Made by a program: the position numbers and the translations under genes. DNA of 64,000 bases from a bacterium (GTDB taxonomy: Bacteria; Oederibacteriota; Muellerivitia; Muellerivitales; Muellerivitaceae): NCBI GenBank assembly GCA_035549195.1, contig DASZRK010000017.1, positions 310,001 through 374,000 of the forward strand, in the 5' to 3' direction. Numbering within the stretch: position 1 is the first letter of the stretch; each line of letters opens with the position of its first letter. Shown here one piece after another: positions 1 through 7,766 of the stretch. The notes below the pieces were generated by a model. It made no database searches. It saw only the letters and a list, made by a program, of their open reading frames with translations, and was not told the DNA's origin.

Positions 1-199
1 ATCCGGCCTCGCCCAGGCAGTCCTGGAACTCGCCCCAGTCCTTGAGCCAGCGCTTCAGATCCTCCACCGAGCCCAGGGACCGGTCCCGCAGTTCATCGAA
101 GAGGGGCTCCACCTGCTTCCAGTCGCCCAGGTCCGCGCCCGAAGGGACATAGGCGCGCGGGAATTCGTGCGGCAGGGTCTTGGGATCGAGAAGGGTCAT
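1..199 (-). CDS. M3 family oligoendopeptidase, N-terminal fragment
   Basis: The gene runs off the left edge of the window, so only the first 66 residues are visible, starting at the ATG complementary to 197-199. The N-terminus has the FPRAYVP stretch, then a DLGDW stretch and a helical part ending in KRWLKDWGEF. This resembles the opening of M3 (thimet/oligoendopeptidase F type) zinc metallopeptidases, which cleave short peptides in the cytoplasm. The catalytic HEXXH motif would lie outside the window, so activity cannot be judged. The gene diverges from the nuclease gene at 304. The assignment rests on N-terminal similarity recalled from the family only. Confidence 0.6.
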   Translation of the reverse strand, partial: MTLLDPKTLPHEFPRAYVPSGADLGDWKQVEPLFDELRDRSLGSVEDLKRWLKDWGEFQDCLGEAG

Positions 200-303
200 G
201 GGATTTCCTTGGTGCGGGGTTGGGCAACTCTAACAGAGGGCGGGGGAAAAAAGGAGGGGTGCCTTGGTTCGACTTTCCAAATCATGCCCGATATAATCGA
301 CCC

Positions 304-1305
304 GTGACCCTTTATTCTTATTCCCGCATCAACACCTTCTTCACCTGTCCCTCGCAATTCGAACACCGCTACATCAAACGGACCCCTTCCCCGGTCCCGG
401 AGGGCATCGAGCTCTTCCTGGGCAGCCGTTTCCACGAGACCATGGAGCATCTCTATGGCCTCATCCCGGAACGGGTGCCGACGGTCAACGAACTGCTTAA
501 TTTCTTCCAGAAGCACTGGCAGAACCACTTGGTCGAGGCCCAGGACACCCAAAAACGGAAGGGTTTTGACGCTCCTTTGCGCATCGTGAACGAGGGCCAG
601 TCGATCGAGGACTATTTCCAGAAGGGCCAGCTTTTCGTCGAGAACTACTACCATAACTACCAGCCCTTCGACCAGGACGTGACCGAGGGCATCGAAATGA
701 AGGTCATCTTCAACCTGGACCCCAAGGGCCAGTACAAGATGCAGGGTTACATCGACCGCGTGGCCCGGGAACCGGATGGGACCTACGTCATCCACGACTA
801 CAAGACCAGTTCCCGCAAGATGTCGGCGGAGGACGTGAAGTTCGAGGACCAATTGGCCCTCTACCAGGCCGGACTCCTCCAGAATCCCAAGTTCGGGCCC
901 AAGGCCAAGTTCCGCCAGGTCTGGCATTTCGTGGCCTTCGAGAAGGACCAGGTGGTGGACGAACGGGGCCCCGAAGCCATCGCCAAGCTCCAGGAACGCT
1001 ATATCGGCAAGATCAAGACCATCGAAAGCGCCCGTAGTTTTCCGACCAAGACCAGCGCCCTCTGCGGTTGGTGCGAGTTCCTAAGCCTTTGCCCCGACGG
1101 CCAACAGGCCGTGGCCAACCGGAAGAAGAAAAAGGAAGAGGGAGCCCCGGGCGCCCCGCCCGAGGAGCAAGCCCTGCCGGCCGCGCCCGTCATTCCGGCC
1201 CTACCGGCCGAAACACCCGTGCCGGCCTTGGCCGCCGCCCCTGCCCTTCTTCCCAAGAAGAAGGGGAAGGCCGTGGTCTCCCAGGATCAGCTTCAGCTCT
1301 TCTAG
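304..1305 (+). CDS. RecB-like PD-(D/E)XK nuclease with C-terminal clamp-binding-like peptide
   Basis: This 333-residue protein is a stand-alone RecB/Cas4-type nuclease domain. The GTG at 304 is chosen because family similarity (YSYSRINTFFTCP) begins directly after it; the upstream codons look like non-coding leader. Visible motifs are the GSRFHE helix (about 40-45), the active-site stretch GYIDRV (Asp151) and IHDYKTS (Asp165, Lys167). Cys15 with Cys254, Cys257 and Cys263 would form the Fe-S cluster typical of AddB/Cas4-like nucleases. After about residue 275 comes a Lys/Glu run and a long Ala/Pro-rich linker. The protein ends exactly in QLQLF (329-333), close to the bacterial sliding-clamp binding consensus. 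No helicase or Cas gene is adjacent. A role in DNA end processing tied to the replisome is inferred. Confidence 0.85.
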   Translation: MTLYSYSRINTFFTCPSQFEHRYIKRTPSPVPEGIELFLGSRFHETMEHLYGLIPERVPTVNELLNFFQKHWQNHLVEAQDTQKRKGFDAPLRIVNEGQSIEDYFQKGQLFVENYYHNYQPFDQDVTEGIEMKVIFNLDPKGQYKMQGYIDRVAREPDGTYVIHDYKTSSRKMSAEDVKFEDQLALYQAGLLQNPKFGPKAKFRQVWHFVAFEKDQVVDERGPEAIAKLQERYIGKIKTIESARSFPTKTSALCGWCEFLSLCPDGQQAVANRKKKKEEGAPGAPPEEQALPAAPVIPALPAETPVPALAAAPALLPKKKGKAVVSQDQLQLF

Positions 1306-1333
1306 AACGTCCCGGAAAATAAAAAACCCTCCC

Positions 1334-1413
1334 CCGCTGCCGCTCATAGGGGAAGTTCCCCCTATGGACCCCCTCACAAACCTTTAAGGGGCAGAGCCCC
1401 TTGGACCCCCGGT
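1334..1413. repeat. Hairpin repeat unit, copy 1
   Basis: First of two nearly identical units of about 80 bp in the gap between convergent genes. It holds two stem-loops: CATAGGGG/CCCCTATG with a six-base loop (1345-1366) and AAGGGGC/GCCCCTT with loop AGA (1386-1402). The flank AATAAAAAACCCTCCCCCGC before this unit recurs after copy 2. Confidence 0.8.
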
Positions 1414-1435
1414 CCCGAAAATAAAACGACCGGTT

Positions 1436-1515
1436 CCGCTGCCGCTCATAGGGGAAGTTCCCCCTATGGACCCCTGGACAAACCTTAAGGGGGCCAAGCC
1501 CCCTTAAAAACCCGG
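1436..1515. repeat. Hairpin repeat unit, copy 2
   Basis: Second unit, 102 bp downstream of copy 1. The first stem-loop is unchanged. The second is AAGGGGGC/GCCCCCTT with loop CAA (1487-1505): one base pair longer than in copy 1, with matched changes on both arms and a different loop. Paired change like this suggests that the hairpin, not just the sequence, is kept. Confidence 0.8.
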
Positions 1516-1521
1516 GGGCGG

Positions 1522-1557
1522 AAATAAAAAACCCTCCCCCGCTGTCGCGAGGGAGGG
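1522..1557 (-). terminator. Rho-independent terminator for the HEAT-repeat gene
   Basis: Read on the minus strand downstream of the stop at 1615, CCCTCCC pairs with GGGAGGG across a 12-base loop and is followed directly by TTTTTTATTT. It forms the edge of the repeat array, so the array may have supplied the terminator. Confidence 0.65.
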
Positions 1558-1614
1558 GATTTCCCCCGGCGGAAGATGGGCAGTCCCTCCGCCGGAACGA
1601 GATCCGGGACCCGC

Positions 1615-3138
1615 TTACATCGCCTGGATCCTTTCGTGGATGATGCCGTCCAAGGTCTCCTGCAGGGGTTGGTTCTTCTCCTCCATCATGGATTCCAGGA
1701 AGGTCCAAACCTCGGGCCGGTCCAGCTTGGCCAGGGCCTTGATGGCCTCCAGGCGCATGGGCAGGGGGTAGTTCTTGCCGCGCAGGAGCGATTTCTTGCG
1801 CGCGATCTCCTCGAGGAATTCCAAGGCGCCCTCGCCTTTCAGTTCGCCCGCCGCCCGACAGACCGCCATGAGGAATTCCTCATGACCCGGGCCCCGGGAT
1901 TCCCGGATCTTGGCCGACTTAAGGAGCAGGGGCAGCCCCGCCGAGAATCCGATGCGGCCCATCACGTCCGCCGCCCGCGCGGCGATCTCCTCCGAATCGT
2001 CCAGCACCGCCAACCGCAGGGCCGGTCCCCCCGCCGGGTCCGCCATCTCCTCGATGACGCCCAATAGGTTCAGCTTCAGTTCCCGCTTGGCCTTGGCGGT
2101 CCAGGCGGCCACCTGCAGGGCGAGCGGCGCGTCCCAACCGCTGACCTTGAGGATGGGAATGAGGGCCTTCAGGTTCTCCTCCTGCTGGGAATCGGCCAAC
2201 CAGGTGGCCAGCACCGACCGGGTGGCCTCCTTCATCTCGGCCAGCATGGACAGGATCACTTCGCGGTCCTTCCCGCCGTTCTTGAAATAATCCTGCATCA
2301 AGAGCGGGGCGGCCATCTCGGCCAATTGGGGAAGGATAGCCAATTGCCCGCCCTCATGGGCCAGGCGCGCGAAACGGCGGACCATGTCGGGGGTGGAGCG
2401 GCCATAGATCCATTGACGGGCGATGCCGGCGCGTTCAGGGAAATCGGCGATGTCCTCTTCGGCGTGGAAGTGCAGGGTGGTCAGCAGCGCCAGGACCTCC
2501 CGGTCATGGGAGGCGGCGAGCGCGGGCTCCAAAAGGTCCCACGCCAAAAGAAGGGCCGATTGGTAATGGCCGGGAACCTTCTCCTCGCCCAGGAGACGGG
2601 TCAAGGATCCCAGCACTTCCCGGGAAAGATCCGGGTTCTTGAACCAGGGACGGGCATCCATCAGGTGGGTCAGGGCCAGGTGCTTTTCCAGGCGGCTGCC
2701 CTGAAGGCCCTGGGCGAGGCACCGCACGGTGCCTTCCACCAGGTCCTTGCGGCCCTTCGAGTCCCAATAGGCCAGGCACTCGTTGACCAAACCCTCGGTG
2801 GCAGGATCGTAGAGCACCGCGGTCCAGTGGTTGCGCACCGCCACCTCCAGAAGGGGGAACATGGCCTGGATGGTCTCGGTGTCGAGCAATTGACCCTCCG
2901 GGGTGCGGAACCATTGGGCGATATTGGCCAGTTCGGGGGAGGTTTTTTCGACGCGGTCCAAGAGGCGGTCGAAAAGCTTGTCGAAGGACCGCATCATGAA
3001 GCCGGGATCCGAGCCCTCGCCCAGGTTCTTTTTCTGGAGTTGGGCGAATTGCCAGGCCTCGGCCAGGAAACTCAGGAGCATCTCGGGGGTGCGGTCGGCG
3101 GGTTCCTGCGGGAAAGGGACTTCTTGGGATTCGGTCAT
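1615..3138 (-). CDS. HEAT-repeat-like helical protein
   Basis: This 507-residue protein is almost wholly alpha-helical, with Leu/Ala-rich helices. The C-terminal half (about 330-500) shows paired-helix units of HEAT type, for example around LRLAVLDDSEEIAARAADVMG. No signal peptide, membrane segment or catalytic motif is visible, so it is probably a cytoplasmic scaffold or binding protein. The start at 3138 follows a good ribosome binding site (GGAG, five bases upstream). It stands alone, divergent from the LysM lipoprotein gene, and ends at a terminator. The binding partner is unknown. Confidence 0.6.
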   Translation of the reverse strand: MTESQEVPFPQEPADRTPEMLLSFLAEAWQFAQLQKKNLGEGSDPGFMMRSFDKLFDRLLDRVEKTSPELANIAQWFRTPEGQLLDTETIQAMFPLLEVAVRNHWTAVLYDPATEGLVNECLAYWDSKGRKDLVEGTVRCLAQGLQGSRLEKHLALTHLMDARPWFKNPDLSREVLGSLTRLLGEEKVPGHYQSALLLAWDLLEPALAASHDREVLALLTTLHFHAEEDIADFPERAGIARQWIYGRSTPDMVRRFARLAHEGGQLAILPQLAEMAAPLLMQDYFKNGGKDREVILSMLAEMKEATRSVLATWLADSQQEENLKALIPILKVSGWDAPLALQVAAWTAKAKRELKLNLLGVIEEMADPAGGPALRLAVLDDSEEIAARAADVMGRIGFSAGLPLLLKSAKIRESRGPGHEEFLMAVCRAAGELKGEGALEFLEEIARKKSLLRGKNYPLPMRLEAIKALAKLDRPEVWTFLESMMEEKNQPLQETLDGIIHERIQAM

Positions 3139-3475
3139 GTCATCTCCGTTTCATGGGGAATGGGACCGAATTTCAAACGGTGGATCGGTTGTGGAGGATC
3201 TTTCTTGAATAAAAATTAACACCTGTGTCATTGCGGAAGAAGGCTAAAGCGGGCACCAAAAGGAACGACGTTTTCCCCCAACGCCTCTAAAACCCCCTAA
3301 AAAGGCCGCAAATGACGGGGTCAACCGTTTTTCCTATCCCTTCGGTCCCTGTCAACTTCTTTTCGTTCTTGGGCCTTTTCGGCCCAATTTTAAGGGGAAA
3401 AACACATTTCACCCCTTGTCACGTCCTAAAGGAGGATGCACAATCAGATTAAGAGATCTTGAAGGGAGAAAGACC
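3139..3475. other. Divergent intergenic region with promoter candidates
   Basis: A 337-bp non-coding gap between the HEAT gene (minus) and the LysM lipoprotein gene (plus). A plausible sigma70-type promoter for the plus gene is TTGTCA (3416-3421), a 17-bp spacer and CACAAT (3439-3444), matching consensus at 5 and 4 of 6 positions. The ribosome binding site AGGGAGA sits just before 3476. I see no RNA gene or convincing riboswitch fold. Confidence 0.35.
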
Positions 3476-3886
3476 ATGAAACTCAATCTTTGGATGGCGG
3501 CAGTCCTTCTGACCGCTGGGACCCTGGTCGTCGGTTGCGGCAATACGAAACGGATCGAATCCACCGAAGTGCCCAAGCAGGCCCCCGAAAAGGCCGTGGC
3601 CCAAAAGAAGTCCGCGGACCACTACACCGTGGCCAACCACGATACCCTCTGGGGCATCGCCGGGAAGTCGGATATTTACGGGGACAATTTCCAATGGCCC
3701 TTGATCTTCAAGGCCAACCGGGATTCCATCAAGGATCCGGACCTCATCTACCCCAAGCAGAACTTCATGATCGAGAAGGAAGTGGCCAGCGAGGACGTCG
3801 CCAACGCCAAGAAATTGGCTTCCAAGACGCCCAAGTACGTTCCCCACTCCAGCCCGCGGGAAACCCTTCCCTTGGACTACTTCTGA
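3476..3886 (+). CDS. LysM-domain lipoprotein
   Basis: A 136-residue envelope lipoprotein. The ATG at 3476 follows AGGGAGA and begins a signal peptide ending in the lipobox LVVGC, with Cys21 as the lipidated residue. After a Lys/Pro/Glu-rich linker, residues about 48-98 form one LysM domain (HYTVANHDTLWGIAGK to YPKQNFMI), which binds glycan chains of peptidoglycan. The tail is short and charged. It is a single-gene unit closed by a strong terminator at 3902. It likely tethers a membrane to the cell wall, or acts as a helper for a wall enzyme. No catalytic domain is present. Confidence 0.88.
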   Translation: MKLNLWMAAVLLTAGTLVVGCGNTKRIESTEVPKQAPEKAVAQKKSADHYTVANHDTLWGIAGKSDIYGDNFQWPLIFKANRDSIKDPDLIYPKQNFMIEKEVASEDVANAKKLASKTPKYVPHSSPRETLPLDYF

Positions 3887-3901
3887 TCTAGGCCGTACCC
3901 G

Positions 3902-3936
3902 AGCCCGTTCCCCTTCGGGAACGGGCTTTTTTTTTT
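3902..3936 (+). terminator. Rho-independent terminator after the LysM gene
   Basis: A perfect 11-bp stem AGCCCGTTCCC/GGGAACGGGCT with loop CTTC is followed by nine T residues. It lies 15 bases after the LysM stop codon. Confidence 0.93.
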
Positions 3937-3973
3937 GTTTTCCGCCCCCCGGGGTCCGGGAAAGGGAAAAGCG

Positions 3974-4936
3974 ATGCGAGCCATCCAAGTCAGGGAATTC
4001 GGGGGCCCCGAGGTCCTGAAGCTCGAGGAAGTACCCGATCTCAAGCCGGGAGCGGGCCAGGTGCTGGTGCGCCTGGAGGCCGCGGGCGTGAACCCGGTGG
4101 AAGCTTATATCCGTACCGGGACCTACGCTCAAAAACCCGTTTTGCCTTATACGCCCGGCGCCGATGGCGCGGGGGTGGTGGCGGCCCTGGGCCAGGGGGT
4201 CCGGGGGATCAAGGTGAACTCCCGTGTCTATGTGGAGGCCGCCTTGACCGGTACCTACGCCCAGGCCTGCCTGGTCCAAGCCCATCATGTGCACCCGCTC
4301 CCCTCGTTCGTGACCTGTGCCCAGGGCGCCGCCATGGGTGTCCCCTATGGCACGGCCCACCGGGCCCTTTTCGGAAAAGCCAAAGCAAAAAAAGGGGAGA
4401 CCCTCCTGGTCCATGGGGCCTCCGGCGGGGTGGGGACCGCTTCGGTCCAATTGGCCGTGCGGGCGGGTTTGAAGGTCATCGGCACCGCGGGTAGCGGCGA
4501 AGGCCTGGCCCTGGTGCGGGAACAAGGCGCGGTCCTGGCCCTGGACCACAAGGACCCGGACTACCTCAAACAGCTCATGGCCTTTACCCGGGGCCAGGGC
4601 GTGGATATCGTCCTGGAAATGGCGGCCCACCTGAACCTGGGGAAGGACCTGACCTTGCTCGCGAAATACGGCCGGGTGGTGGTGATCGGCTCCCGGGGCC
4701 CGGTGGAGGTGAACCCGCGCGATAGCATGGGCCGCGAAGCGTCCATCCACGGCATGACTCTCTTCAACGTGACCCCCGAAGAACGGGTCAAGATCCACAA
4801 GGACCTGGTGCAGGGTCTCAAGACCAAGAAATTACGCCCTGTCATCGGCAAGGAACTTCCCCTGAGCGCCGCCGCCCAGGCCCACGAACTTCTCATGAAA
4901 CCCGGGGCCTTCGGCAAGACCGTGCTGGTGCCGTGA
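3974..4936 (+). CDS. Zinc-independent NADPH:quinone oxidoreductase (MDR family)
   Basis: This 320-residue protein belongs to the medium-chain dehydrogenase/reductase superfamily, zeta-crystallin/QOR branch, which reduces quinones or activated enones with NADPH. It opens with MRAIQVREFGGPEVLKL, typical of QORs. The nucleotide-binding glycine motif HGASGGVGTASVQLA lies near residues 146-160. The structural zinc Cys cluster of alcohol dehydrogenases is absent, as expected for QORs. The start at 3974 is the first ATG that matches the family. The stop codon overlaps the GTG start of the next small gene (GTGA), so the two are probably coupled. Confidence 0.88.
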   Translation: MRAIQVREFGGPEVLKLEEVPDLKPGAGQVLVRLEAAGVNPVEAYIRTGTYAQKPVLPYTPGADGAGVVAALGQGVRGIKVNSRVYVEAALTGTYAQACLVQAHHVHPLPSFVTCAQGAAMGVPYGTAHRALFGKAKAKKGETLLVHGASGGVGTASVQLAVRAGLKVIGTAGSGEGLALVREQGAVLALDHKDPDYLKQLMAFTRGQGVDIVLEMAAHLNLGKDLTLLAKYGRVVVIGSRGPVEVNPRDSMGREASIHGMTLFNVTPEERVKIHKDLVQGLKTKKLRPVIGKELPLSAAAQAHELLMKPGAFGKTVLVP

Positions 4937-5154
4937 CCGTGGACGAAAGCTTCCAGGATGATCTCCAAAAGCAAGTGCTGGAAGCGACCGTAAAGGCCAT
5001 TGAGGCCAAGATCGCAGGCCTTACGTGCCCCGTTCATGGCCAAAACCCAAAACTCAAGTTCTCCGAGGATTCGGGACCGGGACGGCAAAAGATGTCCTTC
5101 GATTGCTGTTGCAGTGAGTTGGCCACGTTGCTGCAGGAAAAGATCAACACCTAG
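4933..5154 (+). CDS. Small Cys-motif protein (CPVHG...CCC)
   Basis: A 73-residue protein starting at a GTG that overlaps the QOR stop. The first 30 residues form a likely amphipathic helix. Then comes TCPVHG (Cys32, His35) and, after a strand-like segment, FDCCCSEL (Cys58-60) and a C-terminal helix. The spaced CPxHG and CC motifs recall small conserved hypothetical proteins that may bind a metal; that is inference. No signal peptide is present. Coupling to the oxidoreductase and to the secreted dehydrogenase downstream (16 bases) suggests a redox context. Function unknown. Confidence 0.7.
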   Translation: MTVDESFQDDLQKQVLEATVKAIEAKIAGLTCPVHGQNPKLKFSEDSGPGRQKMSFDCCCSELATLLQEKINT

Positions 5155-5169
5155 GAAGGAGCCTTGCCG

Positions 5170-6366
5170 ATGAGGGGAACCTGGCTTGTGGTCCTATCCT
5201 TTTGGATGATGATGGCCCAAGGCCGGGCCTTCACCCTGGAGCCCCATCGCCTGGAACTGTCCTCAGGAAAGGCCATCACCCTTTCCGTGCCCCAAGGCTG
5301 GGACATCACCGTGGCGGCCACGGGCATGAAACGCCCCCGCTTCATGGCCTTCAGTCCCGACGGCCGGCTTTTCCTGGGGGATATGTACAACAAGGGCGAT
5401 ACCCGGCTGGGGCACGTCTATGTGCTGGACGATTATGATCCGGCCCAGGGCCGCTTCGGGAAATGGACGGCCTACCTTTCCAAGCAGCGCAATCCCAATA
5501 GCGTGGCTTTCTTCACCGACCCGCAAGGCGGATCTTGGATCTACGTGGCCTTGACCGACGATCTTCTCCGTTATCCCTACCGCCCGGGGGACCTGGCGCC
5601 TTCCGGTGCCCCCCAGACCCTCGCGTCCTTTCCCGCCTACGGGCTGAACTATAAATACGGTGGGTGGCACCTGACTCGCACCGTTCTGTTGGGGGAGGAC
5701 GGGAAACTTTACGTTTCGGTGGGGAGCAGTTGCGATTCCTGCCCGGAGAAGAAGGGGGAGATCCGCGCCTGCATCCTCCAGATGGACCCGGACGGGAGCA
5801 ATGAACGGGTCTATGCCTCCGGCATCCGGAACGCGGTGGGGATGAAATGGGCCGAGGGCCGGTTGATCGTCACCGCCATGGGCGCCGACAAGCTGGGGGA
5901 CGACCTTCCCTTGGAGGCGGTCTATTCGATCCAGGACGGCGCGAACTATGGCTGGCCCTTTTGCTACAACTCCCCTGACGGCTACCGGCCGGACCCCAAA
6001 TACGCGCCGCAGGACAGGCCGGCGGGCGTTTGTGAGCGGGCCCCCGCGCCCTATTGGACCTACCTGGCCCACGCCGCCCCATTGGGTCTTGAGTATTTCG
6101 ACGCCTCCTATGGCGCGCCGCTGACCGGGCATTACCTGGTCTCGTTCCATGGCTCCTCGAAGAAGACCCTGGGGCATGGTTACCGGGTGGTCAGGATGTT
6201 GAAAGGCGAGAAGGGGGAGGACTTCATCACGGGTTTCCGGGGCCAGGGTCCCCGGGGCAAGGTCTTCGGCAGGCCCTGCGACATCCTGAAGGACGGCCGG
6301 GGCGGGTTCTTCCTGACCGACGACTTCAACGGGGTCCTCTATCACCTTCAAAAAAAGGGACCCTGA
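5170..6366 (+). CDS. Secreted PQQ-type glucose/sorbosone dehydrogenase-like protein
   Basis: A 398-residue beta-propeller protein of the glucose/sorbosone dehydrogenase family, whose characterised members oxidise sugars with PQQ in the periplasm. The ATG at 5170 is preferred over a TTG six bases upstream because the ribosome binding site AGGAAGGAG (5153-5161) is then correctly spaced. Residues 1-20 form a signal peptide ending in GRA. Family-like segments are GWDITVAATGMKRPRFMAF, YVSVGSSCDSC, the ASGIRNAVGMKW loop and GANYGWPFCY. Two Cys pairs suggest disulfides. No haem CxxCH is present. It forms an operon with the two genes before it. The substrate is unknown. Confidence 0.82.
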   Translation: MRGTWLVVLSFWMMMAQGRAFTLEPHRLELSSGKAITLSVPQGWDITVAATGMKRPRFMAFSPDGRLFLGDMYNKGDTRLGHVYVLDDYDPAQGRFGKWTAYLSKQRNPNSVAFFTDPQGGSWIYVALTDDLLRYPYRPGDLAPSGAPQTLASFPAYGLNYKYGGWHLTRTVLLGEDGKLYVSVGSSCDSCPEKKGEIRACILQMDPDGSNERVYASGIRNAVGMKWAEGRLIVTAMGADKLGDDLPLEAVYSIQDGANYGWPFCYNSPDGYRPDPKYAPQDRPAGVCERAPAPYWTYLAHAAPLGLEYFDASYGAPLTGHYLVSFHGSSKKTLGHGYRVVRMLKGEKGEDFITGFRGQGPRGKVFGRPCDILKDGRGGFFLTDDFNGVLYHLQKKGP

Positions 6367-6678
6367 CTACCGTTCGATCTGGGTCCCCCAGCCGTCGCAA
6401 TGGCCTCCCAAGGGCTTGGCCAGGCGGTTCAGGAGCCGCTTGGCCTTCTGGATCTCCTTCAACCGGGGGAGCATCTCCCGAATGGGCAGGCAGACCCAGC
6501 GTTTGGCCGAGCGGTCGCTCATGATGGCGCAATGGAATCCGGCTTTCTTGGCCCGGGCCGCCACCCTCTTGGCCGAGGACTTGGTGGGGCAATAGACGTA
6601 GAACTCCACCGCGTGGGTCTTGCGGAAATTGGAACCCTTCTTTTTCAGGTTCTTCAGGATGTGCCGGTCGAAGTCCAT
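6367..6678 (-). CDS. RraB-like ribonuclease E inhibitor family protein
   Basis: A 103-residue protein with the RraB fold pattern: a strand (VEFYVYCPTKSSA), a helix, a second strand (HCAIMSDRSAKRWVCLPI), a long helix, then the family-typical C-terminal DGWGT. In Enterobacteria RraB binds RNase E and changes RNA decay; in other phyla the family's role is not established. The gene ends directly after the dehydrogenase stop codon, convergent to it. The second half is Lys/Arg-rich. Confidence 0.7.
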   Translation of the reverse strand: MDFDRHILKNLKKKGSNFRKTHAVEFYVYCPTKSSAKRVAARAKKAGFHCAIMSDRSAKRWVCLPIREMLPRLKEIQKAKRLLNRLAKPLGGHCDGWGTQIER

Positions 6679-6737
6679 GACCTTATTTTAACCCGGGTCG
6701 GGAGCATCCATAGGATCTGGATCAGGAAAGGACCACT

Positions 6738-7580
6738 TCAGGCGGGGACCAGCTCGTCGTAAGTGCGGATCCTGGCGATGACCTCTTCGATGAGGTAGTC
6801 GGGGGTCGAAGCGCCGGCGGTGATGCCCACCTTGTTGCGCCCCTCGAACCATTGGGGGTCCAATTCCTGGGCGGTCTCGATATGGTGGGTGTCGTTCGGC
6901 AGGTTCATCTTGCAGGTGTCGGCCAGTTTGTGGGTATTGCTGGAGTTGCGCCCGCCGATCACGATCATGACCTGCACGTTCTTCGAGAGGGCGGTGGCCG
7001 CCGTCTGGCGGTCCTTGGTGGGCTTGCAGATGGTGTTGACCGGGACCACCTCGGCGCAACGGGCCTTCATCAGGTCCACGAACTTGTCGAATTTCTCCAT
7101 CAAGAGGGTGCTCTGGCAGACCACACCCACCCGGGACCCCTCGGGGATGGTCAGGATATCCTCCTCGTGATAAACGATCAGGGGATCCTTCATCCGGCTG
7201 GCGATGCCCTTCACTTCCACGTGCTTGGGGTCGCCCACGATGACCACCCGCAGGCCCTGGGACTGCAGTTTGAGCCCCTCGTTGTAGATCTTGGTGACGA
7301 GCGGGCAGGTGGTGTCCACGATCTCCAGGTTCTTTTCCTTCATCTGGCCGATCACGTTGATGTCCAGGCCGTGGGCGGTGATGACCACCTTGTTGTCCTC
7401 CACGTCCTCGAGCTTATGCACGATCTTCTTGTTGAGGGAGGCCAGGCGGGCCACTTCCTGGGGGTTGTGGATGAGGGAGCCGAAGATGAAGGCGCGGTCC
7501 ATGGTCTCGGCCTTTTGGATGGCCTTCTTCACGCCGAAGCAGAACCCGGCGGCATTCGCGATCTGGATCTCCCGAGCCAT
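6738..7580 (-). CDS. ispH: 4-hydroxy-3-methylbut-2-enyl diphosphate reductase
   Basis: IspH (LytB) catalyses the last step of the MEP pathway, reducing HMBPP to IPP and DMAPP with a 4Fe-4S cluster. The 280-residue length is typical for bacteria. The three cluster ligands are visible: Cys14 in AGFCFGV, Cys92 in DTTCPLV and Cys185 in VNTICKPT. The substrate-binding histidines His38, His70 and His120 and the RNSSNTHKL loop are also present. So the organism makes isoprenoids, including undecaprenyl carriers, by the MEP route. The gene stands alone, downstream of a repeat element. Confidence 0.97.
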   Translation of the reverse strand: MAREIQIANAAGFCFGVKKAIQKAETMDRAFIFGSLIHNPQEVARLASLNKKIVHKLEDVEDNKVVITAHGLDINVIGQMKEKNLEIVDTTCPLVTKIYNEGLKLQSQGLRVVIVGDPKHVEVKGIASRMKDPLIVYHEEDILTIPEGSRVGVVCQSTLLMEKFDKFVDLMKARCAEVVPVNTICKPTKDRQTAATALSKNVQVMIVIGGRNSSNTHKLADTCKMNLPNDTHHIETAQELDPQWFEGRNKVGITAGASTPDYLIEEVIARIRTYDELVPA

Positions 7581-7593
7581 TCAAACCCCGATC

Positions 7594-7747
7594 TTCACCG
7601 CCCAGGCGCCCAGGCGCCAAGTACGGCAAAGTCTTGATGGAAACAGAATATATATATAATGAATTTCAACGCATAATCCAATCGGCCGCGAGCCTAAGAG
7701 CCTTTTTGCCAATGTCTTGTTTGGCGTCTTGGCGCCTTGGCGGTTAA
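7594..7747. repeat. Inverted pair of CCGCCAAGGCGCCAAG-type repeats
   Basis: The left arm (7594-7624, TTCACCGCCCAGGCGCCCAG and on) and right arm (7721-7747, TTGGCGTCTTGGCGCCTTGG and on) are imperfect inverted copies about 100 bp apart in the gap before addB. The same arms recur at 38055-38166, and one arm recurs inside addB at 8423. The gene start at 7767 lies 20 bp beyond the right arm. Confidence 0.8.
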
Positions 7748-7766
7748 TTTTTCTTTAGGACGTTTC

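Noticed and set aside
196-927. Long open frame on the minus strand opposite the RecB-like nuclease
   Set aside because: The nuclease on the plus strand has all catalytic and Fe-S motifs; the antisense frame is a G+C-rich shadow without family motifs. The same holds for many frames of 300 to 900 residues opposite or across the glycosyltransferases, the kinase and the transporters.
1313-1557. Small RNA gene in the hairpin array
   Set aside because: Hairpins are strong, but no promoter is evident and the two-copy repeat layout between convergent genes is better explained as a repeat/terminator element.
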